Shown here piece after piece: positions 1 to 8,233 of a DNA stretch of 64,000 bases. Each line of letters starts with the position of its first letter. Within the stretch, counting starts at the first letter, position 1. The notes under the pieces are model-generated. The model saw nothing but the letters and a program-made list of their open reading frames with translations. It did no database searches and was not told where the DNA came from. The translations under genes and the position numbers were made by a program. Origin of the DNA: Streptomyces sp. NBC_00335 (GTDB taxonomy: Bacteria > Actinomycetota > Actinomycetes > Streptomycetales > Streptomycetaceae); NCBI RefSeq assembly GCF_036127095.1, contig NZ_CP108006.1, positions 2,852,001 to 2,916,000 on the forward strand, in the 5' to 3' direction.

Positions 1-173
1 AGCAGGGCCTGAAGACCACGTACTACCTGCGCTCCCGCCCCGCGACGAAGATCGCCCGCGCCGCCTCCGGCAGCACGGTCCCGGCGGCCGCCACCCCGCT
101 CCCGCAGGCCGTCGACGCCGACGCGCTGGCCTGCTCCCTTGAAAACCCCGAGTCCTGCGAGGCCTGCCAGTAA
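1..173 (+). CDS. nrdA: Ribonucleotide reductase class Ia alpha subunit, C-terminal fragment
   Basis: Only the last 56 codons lie in the window; the gene begins upstream of base 1. The protein ends ...ESCEACQ. A C-x-x-C pair close to the C-terminus is the mobile redox-active cysteine pair that re-reduces the active-site disulfide of class I alpha subunits. The TAA stop overlaps the next ATG (TAATG), so translation of the beta subunit is coupled. The identification rests on the terminal cysteine pair plus the directly adjoining nrdB. Promoter and any NrdR boxes lie outside the window. Confidence 0.85.
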   Translation, partial: QGLKTTYYLRSRPATKIARAASGSTVPAAATPLPQAVDADALACSLENPESCEACQ

Positions 174-1186
174 TGAGCTCCACCAACAAGAACCTGCTCG
201 ACCCGGGCTTCGAACTGACCCTCCGCCCCATGCGCTACCCGGACTTCTACGAGCGCTACCGGGACGCGATCAAGAACACCTGGACCGTCGAGGAGGTCGA
301 CCTCCACTCGGACGTCGCGGACCTCGCGAAGCTGACCCCGTCCGAGCAGCACATGATCGGCCGGCTGGTCGCGTTCTTCGCGACGGGCGACTCGATCGTC
401 TCGAACAACCTGGTCCTCACCCTCTACAAGCACATCAACTCCCCGGAGGCGCGCCTGTACCTGTCGCGCCAGCTCTTCGAGGAGGCCGTGCACGTCCAGT
501 TCTATCTGACGCTGCTCGACACCTACCTGCCCGACCCGGACGACCGCGCGGCCGCCTTCGACGCGGTCGAGGAGATCCCCTCGATCCGCGAGAAGGCGCA
601 GTTCTGCTTCCGCTGGATGGACTCGGTCGAGAAGATCGACCGCCTGGAGACGGCCGCCGACCGCCGCCGCTTCCTGCTGAACCTGATCTGCTTCGCCGCG
701 TGCATCGAGGGCCTGTTCTTCTACGGCGCCTTCGCGTACGTGTACTGGTTCCGCTCGCGCGGCCTGCTGCACGGCCTGGCGACAGGGACGAACTGGGTCT
801 TCCGGGACGAAACCATGCACATGAACTTCGCGTTCGAGGTCGTGGACACCGTCCGCAAGGAGGAGCCGGAGCTCTTCGACGACGCTCTCCAGCAGCAGGT
901 CGTCGACATGCTGAAGGAGGCCGTGGAGGCGGAGCTGCAGTTCGGCCGCGACCTGTGCGGCGACGGCCTGCCGGGCATGAACACCGAGTCGATGCGCGAG
1001 TACCTGGAGTGCGTCGCGGACCAGCGCCTGGTGCGCCTGGGCTTCCCGCCCATCTACGGCTCGCAGAACCCGTTCTCCTTCATGGAGCTCCAGGGCGTCC
1101 AGGAGCTGACGAACTTCTTCGAGCGCCGCCCGTCGGCCTACCAGGTCGCGGTCGAGGGCACGGTCGACCTGGACGAGGACTTCTAG
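173..1186 (+). CDS. nrdB: Ribonucleotide reductase class Ia beta subunit (R2)
   Basis: Supplies the diiron-tyrosyl radical to NrdA for converting ribonucleotides to deoxyribonucleotides; cytosolic. The 337-residue protein carries the R2 metal ligands in order: D73, E104-x-x-H107 (EEAVHVQFY), and a second E-x-x-H in ETMHMNFAFE. Y111 lies four residues after H107, the spacing of the radical tyrosine Y122 after H118 in E. coli R2, so a classical radical-bearing enzyme is expected. The start overlaps the nrdA stop. Streptomyces also encode a B12-dependent class II enzyme elsewhere; class Ia is the oxygen-requiring one. No obvious terminator follows, and the next same-strand gene with certain coding potential begins more than 500 bp downstream. 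Confidence 0.95.
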   Translation: MSSTNKNLLDPGFELTLRPMRYPDFYERYRDAIKNTWTVEEVDLHSDVADLAKLTPSEQHMIGRLVAFFATGDSIVSNNLVLTLYKHINSPEARLYLSRQLFEEAVHVQFYLTLLDTYLPDPDDRAAAFDAVEEIPSIREKAQFCFRWMDSVEKIDRLETAADRRRFLLNLICFAACIEGLFFYGAFAYVYWFRSRGLLHGLATGTNWVFRDETMHMNFAFEVVDTVRKEEPELFDDALQQQVVDMLKEAVEAELQFGRDLCGDGLPGMNTESMREYLECVADQRLVRLGFPPIYGSQNPFSFMELQGVQELTNFFERRPSAYQVAVEGTVDLDEDF

Positions 1187-1306
1187 GGCTTCGTACTGCC
1201 TTGCCAGCGTCCCCGCCCATGGGGAGATCAACCTGGGTGACCAGGATTCGGGCGGGGGCGCTCTGCTGTTCGCGGCGGCGGTCCGTTCCTCGCCTACGCG
1301 CTGCTC

Positions 1307-1477
1307 GTGCCGGTGACACTGGCCGTCACCTCCGCGCTGCTGTCCTGGGTCCTGTGCCTGCTCGCGGCAGCCGTACTGGCCGCGTCCGTACGGCTGCTGA
1401 TCCGCCGGAAGGAGGACCGGGCCCATCAGCACCCCGGCTGGAGCGTGACGGCGACACGGGATCCGGAACTCGGCTGA
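1307..1477 (+). CDS. Possible small membrane protein or gene remnant
   Basis: A short frame ending at a TGA (1475-1477) encodes a hydrophobic stretch (LLVPVTLAVTSALLSWVLCL) followed by a basic then polar tail, like a small membrane protein. The frame is open from about 1244 but has no ATG and no convincing Shine-Dalgarno; the GTG at 1307 is the first usable start. It overlaps the minus-strand candidate at 1326-1619, so at most one is likely real. It may be the decayed 3' end of an older gene after nrdB. I do not recognise a family. Confidence 0.18.
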   Translation: MPVTLAVTSALLSWVLCLLAAAVLAASVRLLIRRKEDRAHQHPGWSVTATRDPELG

Positions 1478-1619
1478 CCGCAGCCCGGCCGGCCCTGCGC
1501 CCGGCGGCCGCTCGGATCTGGCGGTCGATGCGGCGCTCGCGCAGGGCTCCGTAGAGGGCCGGGGCCAGGAGGAGGGCGGCGAGGGCGAGGACGGCGAGGT
1601 AGTCGAGGAATGTGTTCAT
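1326..1619 (-). CDS. Small single-pass membrane protein candidate
   Basis: Starts MNTFLDYLAVLALAALLLAP with a clear N-terminal hydrophobic helix, then a basic segment (RERRIDRQIR), then a low-complexity Arg/Pro/Gly tail that may be spurious. A GGAG-type ribosome site lies about 6 nt before the ATG. The gene is divergent from the GlxA-type regulator at 1713, sharing a 93-bp region with the inverted repeats at 1651-1702. The N-terminal third looks genuinely coded; the C-terminal part overlaps a plus-strand candidate. Function unknown. Confidence 0.4.
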   Translation of the reverse strand: MNTFLDYLAVLALAALLLAPALYGALRERRIDRQIRAAAGRRAGRAAVSRVPDPVSPSRSSRGADGPGPPSGGSAAVRTRPVRLPRAGTGPRTAARR

Positions 1620-1650
1620 GACTCCACTCTCGCCAGGACGGCCGAAACCC

Positions 1651-1702
1651 GACAGTGGCAGGACTGTCATGGAAGAGCGAATTACTGCCACACTTGCTGG
1701 CA
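1651..1702. promoter_or_regulatory. Paired inverted repeats, candidate regulator operator
   Basis: Two inverted repeats lie between the divergent starts at 1619 and 1713: GACAGT-GGCAGG-ACTGTC (1651-1668, perfect 6-bp arms) and TGCCA-CACTTGC-TGGCA (1686-1702). AGTGGCAG (1654-1661) is also mirrored by CTGCCAC from 1685. Such TGGCA/TGCCA pairs fit an autoregulatory site for the AraC-family protein encoded next door. The sites are seen in the sequence; binding is inferred. Confidence 0.4.
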
Positions 1703-1712
1703 CACTGGACGC

Positions 1713-2696
1713 ATGCTGAAGCCTTCCTCCCTCAACAACGTGGCCGTGGCCGTGGTGAACGGGGTCACCCCCTTCGAGATGGGCATCTTCTGCGAGGTCT
1801 TCGGGATCGACCGCAGCGCCATGGGCCTGCCGACCTACGATTTCGCCGTCTGCGCGATGGAGGGCAATCCCGTCACCGTGGGCGACGGCCACTACAGCCT
1901 CACCCTCCCGTACGGACCCGACCGGCTGGAGGAGGCGGACCTGATCTGCCTCCCCGCCGACCGCCAGGCCCCCACCCGCGCGTACCCGGAGCCGCTGCTG
2001 GAGTCCCTGCGGCGGGCCGTGGACCGCGGGGCGCGCGTACTGAGCGTGTGCAGCGGGGCCTTCATGCTAGGCGCGGCCGGGCTGCTGGACGACCGGCGCT
2101 GCACCACGCACTGGATGCACGCCCCGGCCCTGGCGCGCCGCTTCCCGCGGGCCAGGGTCGACCCGGACGTGCTCTACGTGGACGAGGGCCCGGTGATCAC
2201 CTCGGCCGGCACCGCCTCCGGGATCGACGCCTGCCTGCACCTCGTGCGGCAGGAGCAGGGCGCCGAGGTGGCCAACACCATCGCCCGGCGGATGGTCGTA
2301 CCGCCGCACCGGGACGGCGGGCAGGCCCAGTACATCCAGCGCCCGCTGCCGCGCACCTCCTGCGACACGGTGGGCGAGGTGATCGGCTGGATGGGCCGCC
2401 ACCTGGAGGAGGAGATCACGGTCGAGCAGCTGGCGGAGCGGGCCCACATGTCCGCGCGGACCTTCGCCCGCCGCTTCCTGCAGGAGACCGGCACCACCCC
2501 GTACCAGTGGGTACTGCGCCAGCGGGTCCTGCTGGCGCAGGAGCTGCTGGAGTCCACCGACGAGACGGTGGACGCCATCGCGGGCCGCTGCGGCTTCGGC
2601 ACCGCCGCGGCCCTGCGCCACCACTTCCTGCGGACGCTGAACACCACCCCGAACGCCTTCCGGCGCACCTTCCGGGGCCCGGCAGCGGCGGCCTGA
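1713..2696 (+). CDS. GlxA-family transcriptional regulator (DJ-1/PfpI + AraC HTH)
   Basis: 327 residues in two parts. The N-terminal about 170 residues form a DJ-1/PfpI class I glutamine-amidotransferase-like fold, with the nucleophile-elbow cysteine in SVCSGAFMLG (near residue 112). The C-terminal about 100 residues are a tandem helix-turn-helix of the AraC/XylS type (IAGRCGFGTAAALRHHF then TPNAFRRTF). GlxA-type proteins are sensory regulators; the amidase-like domain usually serves as effector sensor. An AraC-like regulator (NrdS) accompanies nrdAB in Streptomyces coelicolor, so this may be the counterpart, but here more than 500 bp and a divergent small ORF intervene. No strong Shine-Dalgarno precedes the ATG. 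Confidence 0.85.
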   Translation: MLKPSSLNNVAVAVVNGVTPFEMGIFCEVFGIDRSAMGLPTYDFAVCAMEGNPVTVGDGHYSLTLPYGPDRLEEADLICLPADRQAPTRAYPEPLLESLRRAVDRGARVLSVCSGAFMLGAAGLLDDRRCTTHWMHAPALARRFPRARVDPDVLYVDEGPVITSAGTASGIDACLHLVRQEQGAEVANTIARRMVVPPHRDGGQAQYIQRPLPRTSCDTVGEVIGWMGRHLEEEITVEQLAERAHMSARTFARRFLQETGTTPYQWVLRQRVLLAQELLESTDETVDAIAGRCGFGTAAALRHHFLRTLNTTPNAFRRTFRGPAAAA

Positions 2697-2786
2697 CGGG
2701 CTACCGGCCGCCCACCCGGTGGAGAACTCCCCGACCTTGATCATTCTCGATAAGGTCTGGAGGTTCTGACTACACAGGGGGCTCTC

Positions 2787-2819
2787 ATGACGCGCCGCGG
2801 CGACATCGGCTGGGACTAG
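2787..2819 (+). CDS. Ten-codon mini-ORF with a good ribosome site
   Basis: ATG to TAG encodes MTRRGDIGWD. An AGGGGG Shine-Dalgarno ends 5 nt before the ATG, and a -10-like TAAGGT lies at 2751-2756 within an imperfect inverted repeat (ACCTT at 2734, AAGGT at 2752). A strong terminator begins 34 bp after the stop. It could be a micro-peptide or part of a small RNA in the 3' region of the regulator gene. No function can be assigned. Confidence 0.2.
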   Translation: MTRRGDIGWD

Positions 2820-2852
2820 GCCGTCTCCTTCGGACCTTGCCCGCCACTCACA

Positions 2853-2893
2853 CGAAAGGCGCCCCGCTCCTGACCGGAGCGGGGCGCCTTTCG
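2853..2893. terminator. Bidirectional stem-loop terminator
   Basis: An 18-bp perfect inverted repeat (arms 2853-2870 and 2876-2893, loop TGACC) with A/T-containing outer ends sits between the plus-strand regulator and the converging deformylase gene. Confidence 0.85.
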
Positions 2894-2909
2894 CCTGCGC
2901 GAGCGGGGG

Positions 2910-3560
2910 CTACGCGTTCGGAACGGTCTCGTACCGGGCGGTGCCCTCTTCCATCTGGCGCAGCGCGTCCTTGCGGTCCCGCTTCGAGAGCCGGTCGATG
3001 TACAGGTAGCCGTACAGGTGGTCGGTCTCGTGCTGCAGGCAGCGCGCGAAGTAGCCGGTGCCCCGCACCTTGATCGGGTTGCCCTGCGCGTCCTGGCCGG
3101 TCACCTCGGCGTAGTCCGGGCGGGCCAGCGAGGCGTAGGCGGTCGGGACCGACAGGCAGCCCTCGTTCGAGTCGTCCAGGATCCGGGCGCCGGCCGGCAG
3201 CTCGACGAGCTTCGGGTTGATCACCACGCCCGTGTGACGGTTGCCGTCGTCGTCCGGGCAGTCGTAGACGAAGACCTTGGCGTCGACGCCGATCTGGTTC
3301 GCGGCGAGGCCCACGCCCTCGGCGGCCTTCTGGCTGGCGAACATGTCGTCGATCAGCTGCGCCAGCTCGTCGCCGAACTCGGTGACGTCCTTGCACTCCC
3401 GGTGCAGGACCGGGTTGCCGACCACCGTGATGGGGCGGGCCGTGCCGCGCTCGCGGTGGGCGAGCTCGCGCGCCTCACAGTCCTCGGTGTCCACGACGTA
3501 CCCGTCGTTCACCTCGCCGGCCACACCGACCTCGACAACGTCGTTCTCCTGCTGCGCCAT
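2910..3560 (-). CDS. def: Peptide deformylase
   Basis: Removes the N-formyl group from nascent proteins in the cytosol; Fe/Zn metalloenzyme. 216 residues with the three family motifs: GVGLAANQ (82-89), EGCLSVP (133-139, metal-ligand C135) and HETDH (177-181, two histidine ligands and catalytic Glu). The roughly 40-residue N-terminal extension before the core is longer than in E. coli Def and is acidic. The ATG at 3560 was chosen because it begins a coherent extension. The gene is last in a probable minus-strand operon (HD-GYP, HD, TPR, def), 65 bp after the TPR gene, and ends at a strong stem-loop. Confidence 0.95.
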   Translation of the reverse strand: MAQQENDVVEVGVAGEVNDGYVVDTEDCEARELAHRERGTARPITVVGNPVLHRECKDVTEFGDELAQLIDDMFASQKAAEGVGLAANQIGVDAKVFVYDCPDDDGNRHTGVVINPKLVELPAGARILDDSNEGCLSVPTAYASLARPDYAEVTGQDAQGNPIKVRGTGYFARCLQHETDHLYGYLYIDRLSKRDRKDALRQMEEGTARYETVPNA

Positions 3561-3625
3561 GTCCGCCGTACGCCTTCCGTAAGTCCACCAGTCACCGATG
3601 TGCCGGTACAGACTACGGCCCCGGC

Positions 3626-4747
3626 TCAGCAGACCTCTTCGAGATCCCGCCACTCCCGGGTGTCCGGACTGTCCGCGACCCAGCCGTCGAGCAGCCCGCG
3701 CACCAGGCCGGCCGGCGCCGCGATCCCGCACTCCCGCTCGGGCACCCACAGGGATCCGGACCCGGTCGTACGGTGCCCCAGCGGGCCGGGGTGGCCCGGT
3801 TCGCTGTGGTCGTGCGGGTCCAGCTGGTCGCCGTCCCCCTCGCCGCTCGGCATCGCGCTCTCCGAGCAGGTCCGGCACAGCAGCCGCACCGAAGAGGACC
3901 AGTCCTCGGCGGCGAAGCCGGCGTCGGAGGCCAGCTGCTCCAGGGCGTTGCGGTCGGCCTCGGTGGCCGCTTCCAGGAGCACCACCCAGGTCGGCACCGG
4001 GGAGGGCGCCCACAGCTCGATCTCGTCGAACACCGGGTACGAGGGCCCGGCCGCGGTGACGCGCTCGCCGTGCGGGACCCCGTCGTGCAGGACCACCTCG
4101 CCCCAGCGGCGCCCCGAGGAGGGCAGCGGGATCGACAGGACCTCCATGCGGGCCGGGTCCAGCCGGCGGCCCCAGACCACCTCGGCCTCGCCCTCGGGCG
4201 ACAGCCGTACGGCCGCGCTGCCGAGCTCCATGCCGACCGGTTCGCCGTTGGCGTGCGGGCCGCCGCCCGCGCCGTGGGGGTCTCCGGGCACCTTCAGCCC
4301 GTACGCCTGCCACGCGCGGCGGGCCAGCGGCCAGTCCTGCAGCGCCGTCGCGGCGATGCCCACGTTCCACCAGTCCGGGGCGCCGGTCTCCCGGTCGAGC
4401 AGGGCCACGGCACGCAGCCCGGCGGCCCGCGCCTGCTCCCAGTCGTGGCGGAACTTGTGGAGCAGCGCCAGGTTGAACCAGGACTCGGACAGCCAGGGTT
4501 CCAGGTCCGCCGCTCTGGTCAGCAGCGCGCCCGCGTCCTCGTACCGACCGTCGCCGATCAGGGTGAACGCGCGGTCGGTGGCCTGCCGCCACGAAGCGGA
4601 GGGCCGATGCCGTACCTTCCCGAAGATCCTCACGATTCCCGCCTGCCGGACACTCTTGCTCGGGACACTCCTGCTGCGAACGCTCCTGCTGGAAACACTC
4701 TCACTGGCATCCAACCATGCCCACTCGGACGGCCGCTCATTACCCAT
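3626..4747 (-). CDS. Tetratricopeptide-repeat protein
   Basis: 373 residues from an ATG 3 nt after the stop of the upstream HD gene, implying coupling. TPR-like helices run from about residue 55 to 150 ([50 protein letters not shown]); the rest is a mixed domain with a cysteine pair (LLCRTC) that I do not recognise. The N-terminal 38 residues contain four S-x-S-V units coded by a 15-bp tandem repeat and may be untranslated: GTG at 4633 ([12 protein letters not shown]) would give a 335-residue protein and starts where conserved-looking sequence begins. Likely a scaffold protein; partner unknown. Confidence 0.75.
   Translation of the reverse strand: MGNERPSEWAWLDASESVSSRSVRSRSVPSKSVRQAGIVRIFGKVRHRPSASWRQATDRAFTLIGDGRYEDAGALLTRAADLEPWLSESWFNLALLHKFRHDWEQARAAGLRAVALLDRETGAPDWWNVGIAATALQDWPLARRAWQAYGLKVPGDPHGAGGGPHANGEPVGMELGSAAVRLSPEGEAEVVWGRRLDPARMEVLSIPLPSSGRRWGEVVLHDGVPHGERVTAAGPSYPVFDEIELWAPSPVPTWVVLLEAATEADRNALEQLASDAGFAAEDWSSSVRLLCRTCSESAMPSGEGDGDQLDPHDHSEPGHPGPLGHRTTGSGSLWVPERECGIAAPAGLVRGLLDGWVADSPDTREWRDLEEVC
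4649..4708. repeat. 15-bp tandem repeat, four units
   Basis: Four successive 15-mers of the form GACACTCCTGCTGCG (4649, 4664, 4679, 4694), diverged at a few positions. The period keeps the reading frame of the TPR gene, giving S-x-S-V peptide units if the upstream ATG is used, or forming an intergenic repeat if the GTG at 4633 is used. Confidence 0.75.
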
Positions 4748-4750
4748 GGG

Positions 4751-6010
4751 TTACCCAGGTGGGACGGGTCCGACTCTGGCACGTCCGCCCCGGGCGAGCA
4801 CCCTGGCGAGACATTCGACGACTTCCGGCTGATAGTCGTGCCCGGTCCCCAGGCGCAGCCGCTCCAGGGCCTCCAATGAGCCGCCCGGGTGACGGGCGCC
4901 TCCGGCGAGGTCGTCGTACGCGTTGACCGCGCGCACGATCCGGGCGGCGATCGGCTGGTCGCGGTACGGGTCCGCCTGCAGCTCCACCACCACCGCGACC
5001 TCGGCGGGGACCCCGGTCTGGCGGGCCACCTCCCCGCCGAGTCCGGCGATCCGGCGGGCCTCGGCCTCGGGCAGCTCGGCGGTGGCCCCGGCCGGGACCG
5101 GGTCGACGAGGGAGAGCTGTCCGATGTCGTGCATGAGGGCGGCGTACTCCAGCACCCTGAGCTCCCGCTCCGAGAGGCCCAGCTCCCGCCCCACGGCGCA
5201 GCTGAGGGCGGCGACCCGGCGGGAGTGGCCGGGCCGGGTGTAGCCGGCGATCTCGGTGGCGCGGGCGAGGGAGGTGATGGTCTGGCGGTAGGTGGTGCGG
5301 ATGGCGGTGATCCGGTGGAAGGACATCTGGGTCAGGAGCAGCGGCACGCTGAAGGCGGGCACCGCCCACAGGCCGGCGACGGCGACGCCGAGGGCCATGA
5401 CCACGCCCGTGGCGCAGATCGCGGAGCCGATGCCCAGCTGGGCGCGGAGCTCGTCGCGCAGCAGCGGGGCGAAGGGCCAGCCGGTGCGGGCCCCGGAGAG
5501 GGCGGCGCCGAGGACGGCGTCGCACAGGGCCGTGAGCCCGAGGACGAGGACCAGGAAGAGCACGAGGTACGGGCCCTGGCCGACCCATTGCTCCAGTCGA
5601 CCGGAGTTGTAGAGCGGCTGGAAGCAGACGGCGGCGAAGGTGACGGTGAGGACGCGGCGGGCCAGGTGGTCCAGGGCGGGTCCGCGGCCCCGGGCGATGT
5701 GCGGGACGATCCCGAGGAGCGCGGCCGTGACGACCACGGCGACGATCTGCAGGACCCCGTGGTGGGTGGAGGTTCCGGCGTTCTGCCCGAGCAGGGCGTA
5801 CGCGAGCGCCCCCGCGGAGCCGAGCGGCGCGGGCTGCTGGCGGGCGGCGTCGCCGATGTCCCGGCGGGCGAGCTCGCCGATGGTGATCAGGGCGCCGAAG
5901 GCGAGGGCGATGCCCGGCTCGGTCAGGCCGTTCCACACGGTGTGCCCGACCGCGGCCGCGGTCAGCACCGCGGCGGCCCCGCGCACGACGGCGACGGCCC
6001 AGCCCCTCAC
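4751..6010 (-). CDS. Membrane protein with degenerate HD domain
   Basis: 419 residues starting at a GTG that overlaps the previous gene's stop (GTGA), so it is translationally coupled. The N-terminal half has about seven hydrophobic segments (for example YLVLFLVLVLGLTALCDAVL). The C-terminal half is HD-like: GHSRRVAALSCAVG and MHDIGQLSL (HD near residue 294). The HHE and DGxGYP elements that define cyclic-di-GMP phosphodiesterases are missing, unlike its neighbour, so catalysis is doubtful. It may be a regulatory or heteromeric partner of the HD-GYP protein. Confidence 0.8.
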   Translation of the reverse strand: MRGWAVAVVRGAAAVLTAAAVGHTVWNGLTEPGIALAFGALITIGELARRDIGDAARQQPAPLGSAGALAYALLGQNAGTSTHHGVLQIVAVVVTAALLGIVPHIARGRGPALDHLARRVLTVTFAAVCFQPLYNSGRLEQWVGQGPYLVLFLVLVLGLTALCDAVLGAALSGARTGWPFAPLLRDELRAQLGIGSAICATGVVMALGVAVAGLWAVPAFSVPLLLTQMSFHRITAIRTTYRQTITSLARATEIAGYTRPGHSRRVAALSCAVGRELGLSERELRVLEYAALMHDIGQLSLVDPVPAGATAELPEAEARRIAGLGGEVARQTGVPAEVAVVVELQADPYRDQPIAARIVRAVNAYDDLAGGARHPGGSLEALERLRLGTGHDYQPEVVECLARVLARGGRARVGPVPPG

Positions 6011-7656
6011 GCCTTGGCTCCCGCCGCGGGGGCGGACGGGGAGCCGGGGGCTCCCGGCGCCTCCTCGACGGCCGCTCCGGGCTCGGGGGCGGGCCCCGGC
6101 ATGCAGTGGCAGTGGTCCCCGGCCCCGGCGGCCTGCGGCGGGCTCCCGGCCGCGCGGGCCTGCGACGCGGCTCCGGCCGGGGCGGCCTGGGCGGGCAGTC
6201 CGGTCAGCGCCGCTCCGGCGGGCACGGCATCCCGTACGGCCCCCTCGGCGTCGGCGGCGGGGATCCCGGCTCCGGCCGCGGGAGCCTCGGCGCCGCCGGC
6301 CGCGATCACCTGGAGGTCGTCGTCCGAGGTCACCTTCGGATGCCAGCCCTGCCGGCCGATCGAGTCGACCAGCGCCTGCACCATCTCCGGGTCGAACTGG
6401 GCCCCCGCGCACCGTTCCAGCTCGGCCAGGGCCACCGGCACCGGCCGGGCCCTGCTGTACGACCGGGTCGAGGTCATCGCGTCGAAGGCGTCGGCGACGG
6501 CCACGACCCGGGCCAGCACCGGGATCTGTTCCCCGGTCAGCCCGTAGGGGTAGCCGGAGCCGTCCACCCGCTCGTGGTGGTGCAGGATCGCCGCCCGGGC
6601 CTCTCCCAGGAAGCCGATGCCGCGCACCATCTCGTGTCCGTATTCGGGGTGGAGTTCGATGATCCTGCGCTCTTCGGGGGTCAGCGGTCCGTCCTTGCGC
6701 AGCAGGCGGGTCGGGACGCCGAGCTTGCCCACGTCGTGCAGGATCCCGGCGATGCGGACGACTTCGAGGCGTTCCTCGCCCATGCCGAGCTCGCGGGCGA
6801 TCATCGCCGAGGCCTGCCCGACCCGCTCGCTGTGGCCGCGGGTGTAGCGGTCCTTGATGTCGACGGCCTGGACCAGCGCCCGGATGGTGGCCTGGTGGGC
6901 GGCGCGCTCGCGGTGGTACTGGGCGAAGACCCAGCAGGAGATGTACATCGGCAGCATGACGAGCAGCGCGGCCGGGAGTCCGTACGGGCTGCGCCACATG
7001 ACGGCCATCATCAGTCCGGCGAGGCCGTGCACGCAGTGCGGGGCGAGGGACCGGGTCGCGAGGCCCCGCCAGGCGGTGGCTGCGGGGCGGCGTTCGGCGG
7101 CGGCCAGGATGCCGCCGTCCAGGGCGGTCAGCACCAGGCAGAAGGCGACGGCCGCGGCGGCGGCGGGGAACATCACGTACGGGAAGTCGGCGACCCAGGC
7201 GGCCGGGCCGGCGGATCCGTCCGGGCCCGATGGCCCGGTCCCGCCGAAGGAGCCGCCGCCCAGTGCCCCGGGCCCGCCCAGCAGCCGGTAGAGCTGCCCG
7301 GCGGTCCAGGCGGCTATGGACTGCTGCGCCCCGTGCCAGACGCGCCGCACCCAGGCGGGCCGCGCCGTCACGGTCCCGGCGAGTCCGCCGGGCAGTGCGA
7401 CGAGGGCGGCGGCGGCCGGCGGCAGGAGGAACACGGCGGCCAGCACCACCGGGAAGAAGGAGCCGAGGCCCTCGGGCACCCGGTGGCCCATGAGCGGGCA
7501 GACCTTGACGAGTTCGCAGCCGAGGTAGAGCACGGAGAGCAGGCCGACGCAGGGCCACGGGGTGGCGGCGCCGGTGACGGCGGGAGCGACGCACGCGCAG
7601 GCGGCGATGACGGCGCACAGGACGTAGGCGCGCGCCAACGGCGGAAGTACCCGCAT
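6007..7656 (-). CDS. Membrane-anchored HD-GYP phosphodiesterase
   Basis: Probable cyclic-di-GMP hydrolase. 549 residues: about eight N-terminal transmembrane helices (1-250), a linker, then an HD-GYP domain with GHSERVG, LHDVGKLGVP (HD near 307), HHHERVDGSGYP (from about 358) and the VADAFDAMTSTRSY helix. The C-terminal about 110 residues are an Ala/Pro-rich tail ending in a Cys/His cluster (HCHCMPG). ATG at 7656 has a GGGGAGGAG ribosome site; the longer open frame upstream lacks coding character. First gene of a probable four-gene operon. The GYP signature and metal ligands look intact, so activity is expected. Confidence 0.88.
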   Translation of the reverse strand: MRVLPPLARAYVLCAVIAACACVAPAVTGAATPWPCVGLLSVLYLGCELVKVCPLMGHRVPEGLGSFFPVVLAAVFLLPPAAAALVALPGGLAGTVTARPAWVRRVWHGAQQSIAAWTAGQLYRLLGGPGALGGGSFGGTGPSGPDGSAGPAAWVADFPYVMFPAAAAAVAFCLVLTALDGGILAAAERRPAATAWRGLATRSLAPHCVHGLAGLMMAVMWRSPYGLPAALLVMLPMYISCWVFAQYHRERAAHQATIRALVQAVDIKDRYTRGHSERVGQASAMIARELGMGEERLEVVRIAGILHDVGKLGVPTRLLRKDGPLTPEERRIIELHPEYGHEMVRGIGFLGEARAAILHHHERVDGSGYPYGLTGEQIPVLARVVAVADAFDAMTSTRSYSRARPVPVALAELERCAGAQFDPEMVQALVDSIGRQGWHPKVTSDDDLQVIAAGGAEAPAAGAGIPAADAEGAVRDAVPAGAALTGLPAQAAPAGAASQARAAGSPPQAAGAGDHCHCMPGPAPEPGAAVEEAPGAPGSPSAPAAGAKA

Positions 7657-7894
7657 GGCGCTCTCCTCCCCCTGAGCCGTGCAAGTCAGGTACGAATCAA
7701 ACCAGTACCCGAATGGGGAGAATAAGTGGGCCCGGGAGCGAGGTGGGCCACATTTTTGCATTGCGCCATGCGGACGCCCCCGGATTACCACCTTCGAGTG
7801 AAGGAAGTGCCCTTCCGGGGGCGGCTGTTCGGGATTGTTCAATCGGGTACTACTTCATCGGCGCGCCTGGCCGGTTTTTCGGCGTTTCGACTTT

Positions 7895-8233
7895 TCAGCC
7901 CGCCGCGGATCCCGGCATCGGCTCGGCGACGGCCGGCTCGGGCGGTGCGGCCGTAATGTCATGATCCGGCACCGCCTGCCCCGAACGGATGAGCTCGATC
8001 CGGCCCATCACCTTCGAGCGCAGGTCGGTCGGCACGTCGTCCGATCCGCAGCAGCGCTTGACCAGCTTCTTCACGGCCTGTTCCAGGCCGTACTTCTCCA
8101 GACAGGGATTGCACTCGCCGAAGTGCGCCTCGAACTTCGTGCAGTCGCTGTCGGGCATCTCCTGGTCCAGGAACTCATAAAGGTGGTCCAGGACCTCGGA
8201 GCACTCCGTCTCGTGTGCGTCTCCGCAGCTCAT
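7895..8233 (-). CDS. rsrA: Zinc anti-sigma factor RsrA
   Basis: Redox-sensitive anti-sigma factor that holds SigR inactive until disulfide stress expels zinc. 112 residues with C3, H7, C11, C31, H37, C41, C44, C61 and C62 in the same positions known for S. coelicolor RsrA; H37-x3-C41-x2-C44 is the ZAS motif and C11-C44 is the known trigger disulfide. The start overlaps the sigR stop by 4 bp, giving the coupled stoichiometry usual for sigma/anti-sigma pairs. The C-terminal about 25 residues are Pro/Ala-rich and variable. Confidence 0.97.
   Translation of the reverse strand: MSCGDAHETECSEVLDHLYEFLDQEMPDSDCTKFEAHFGECNPCLEKYGLEQAVKKLVKRCCGSDDVPTDLRSKVMGRIELIRSGQAVPDHDITAAPPEPAVAEPMPGSAAG

Noticed and set aside
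23..1432. 469-codon minus-strand frame over nrdAB
   Set aside because: Antisense shadow typical of high-GC coding DNA; the plus-strand nrdB has all catalytic residues.
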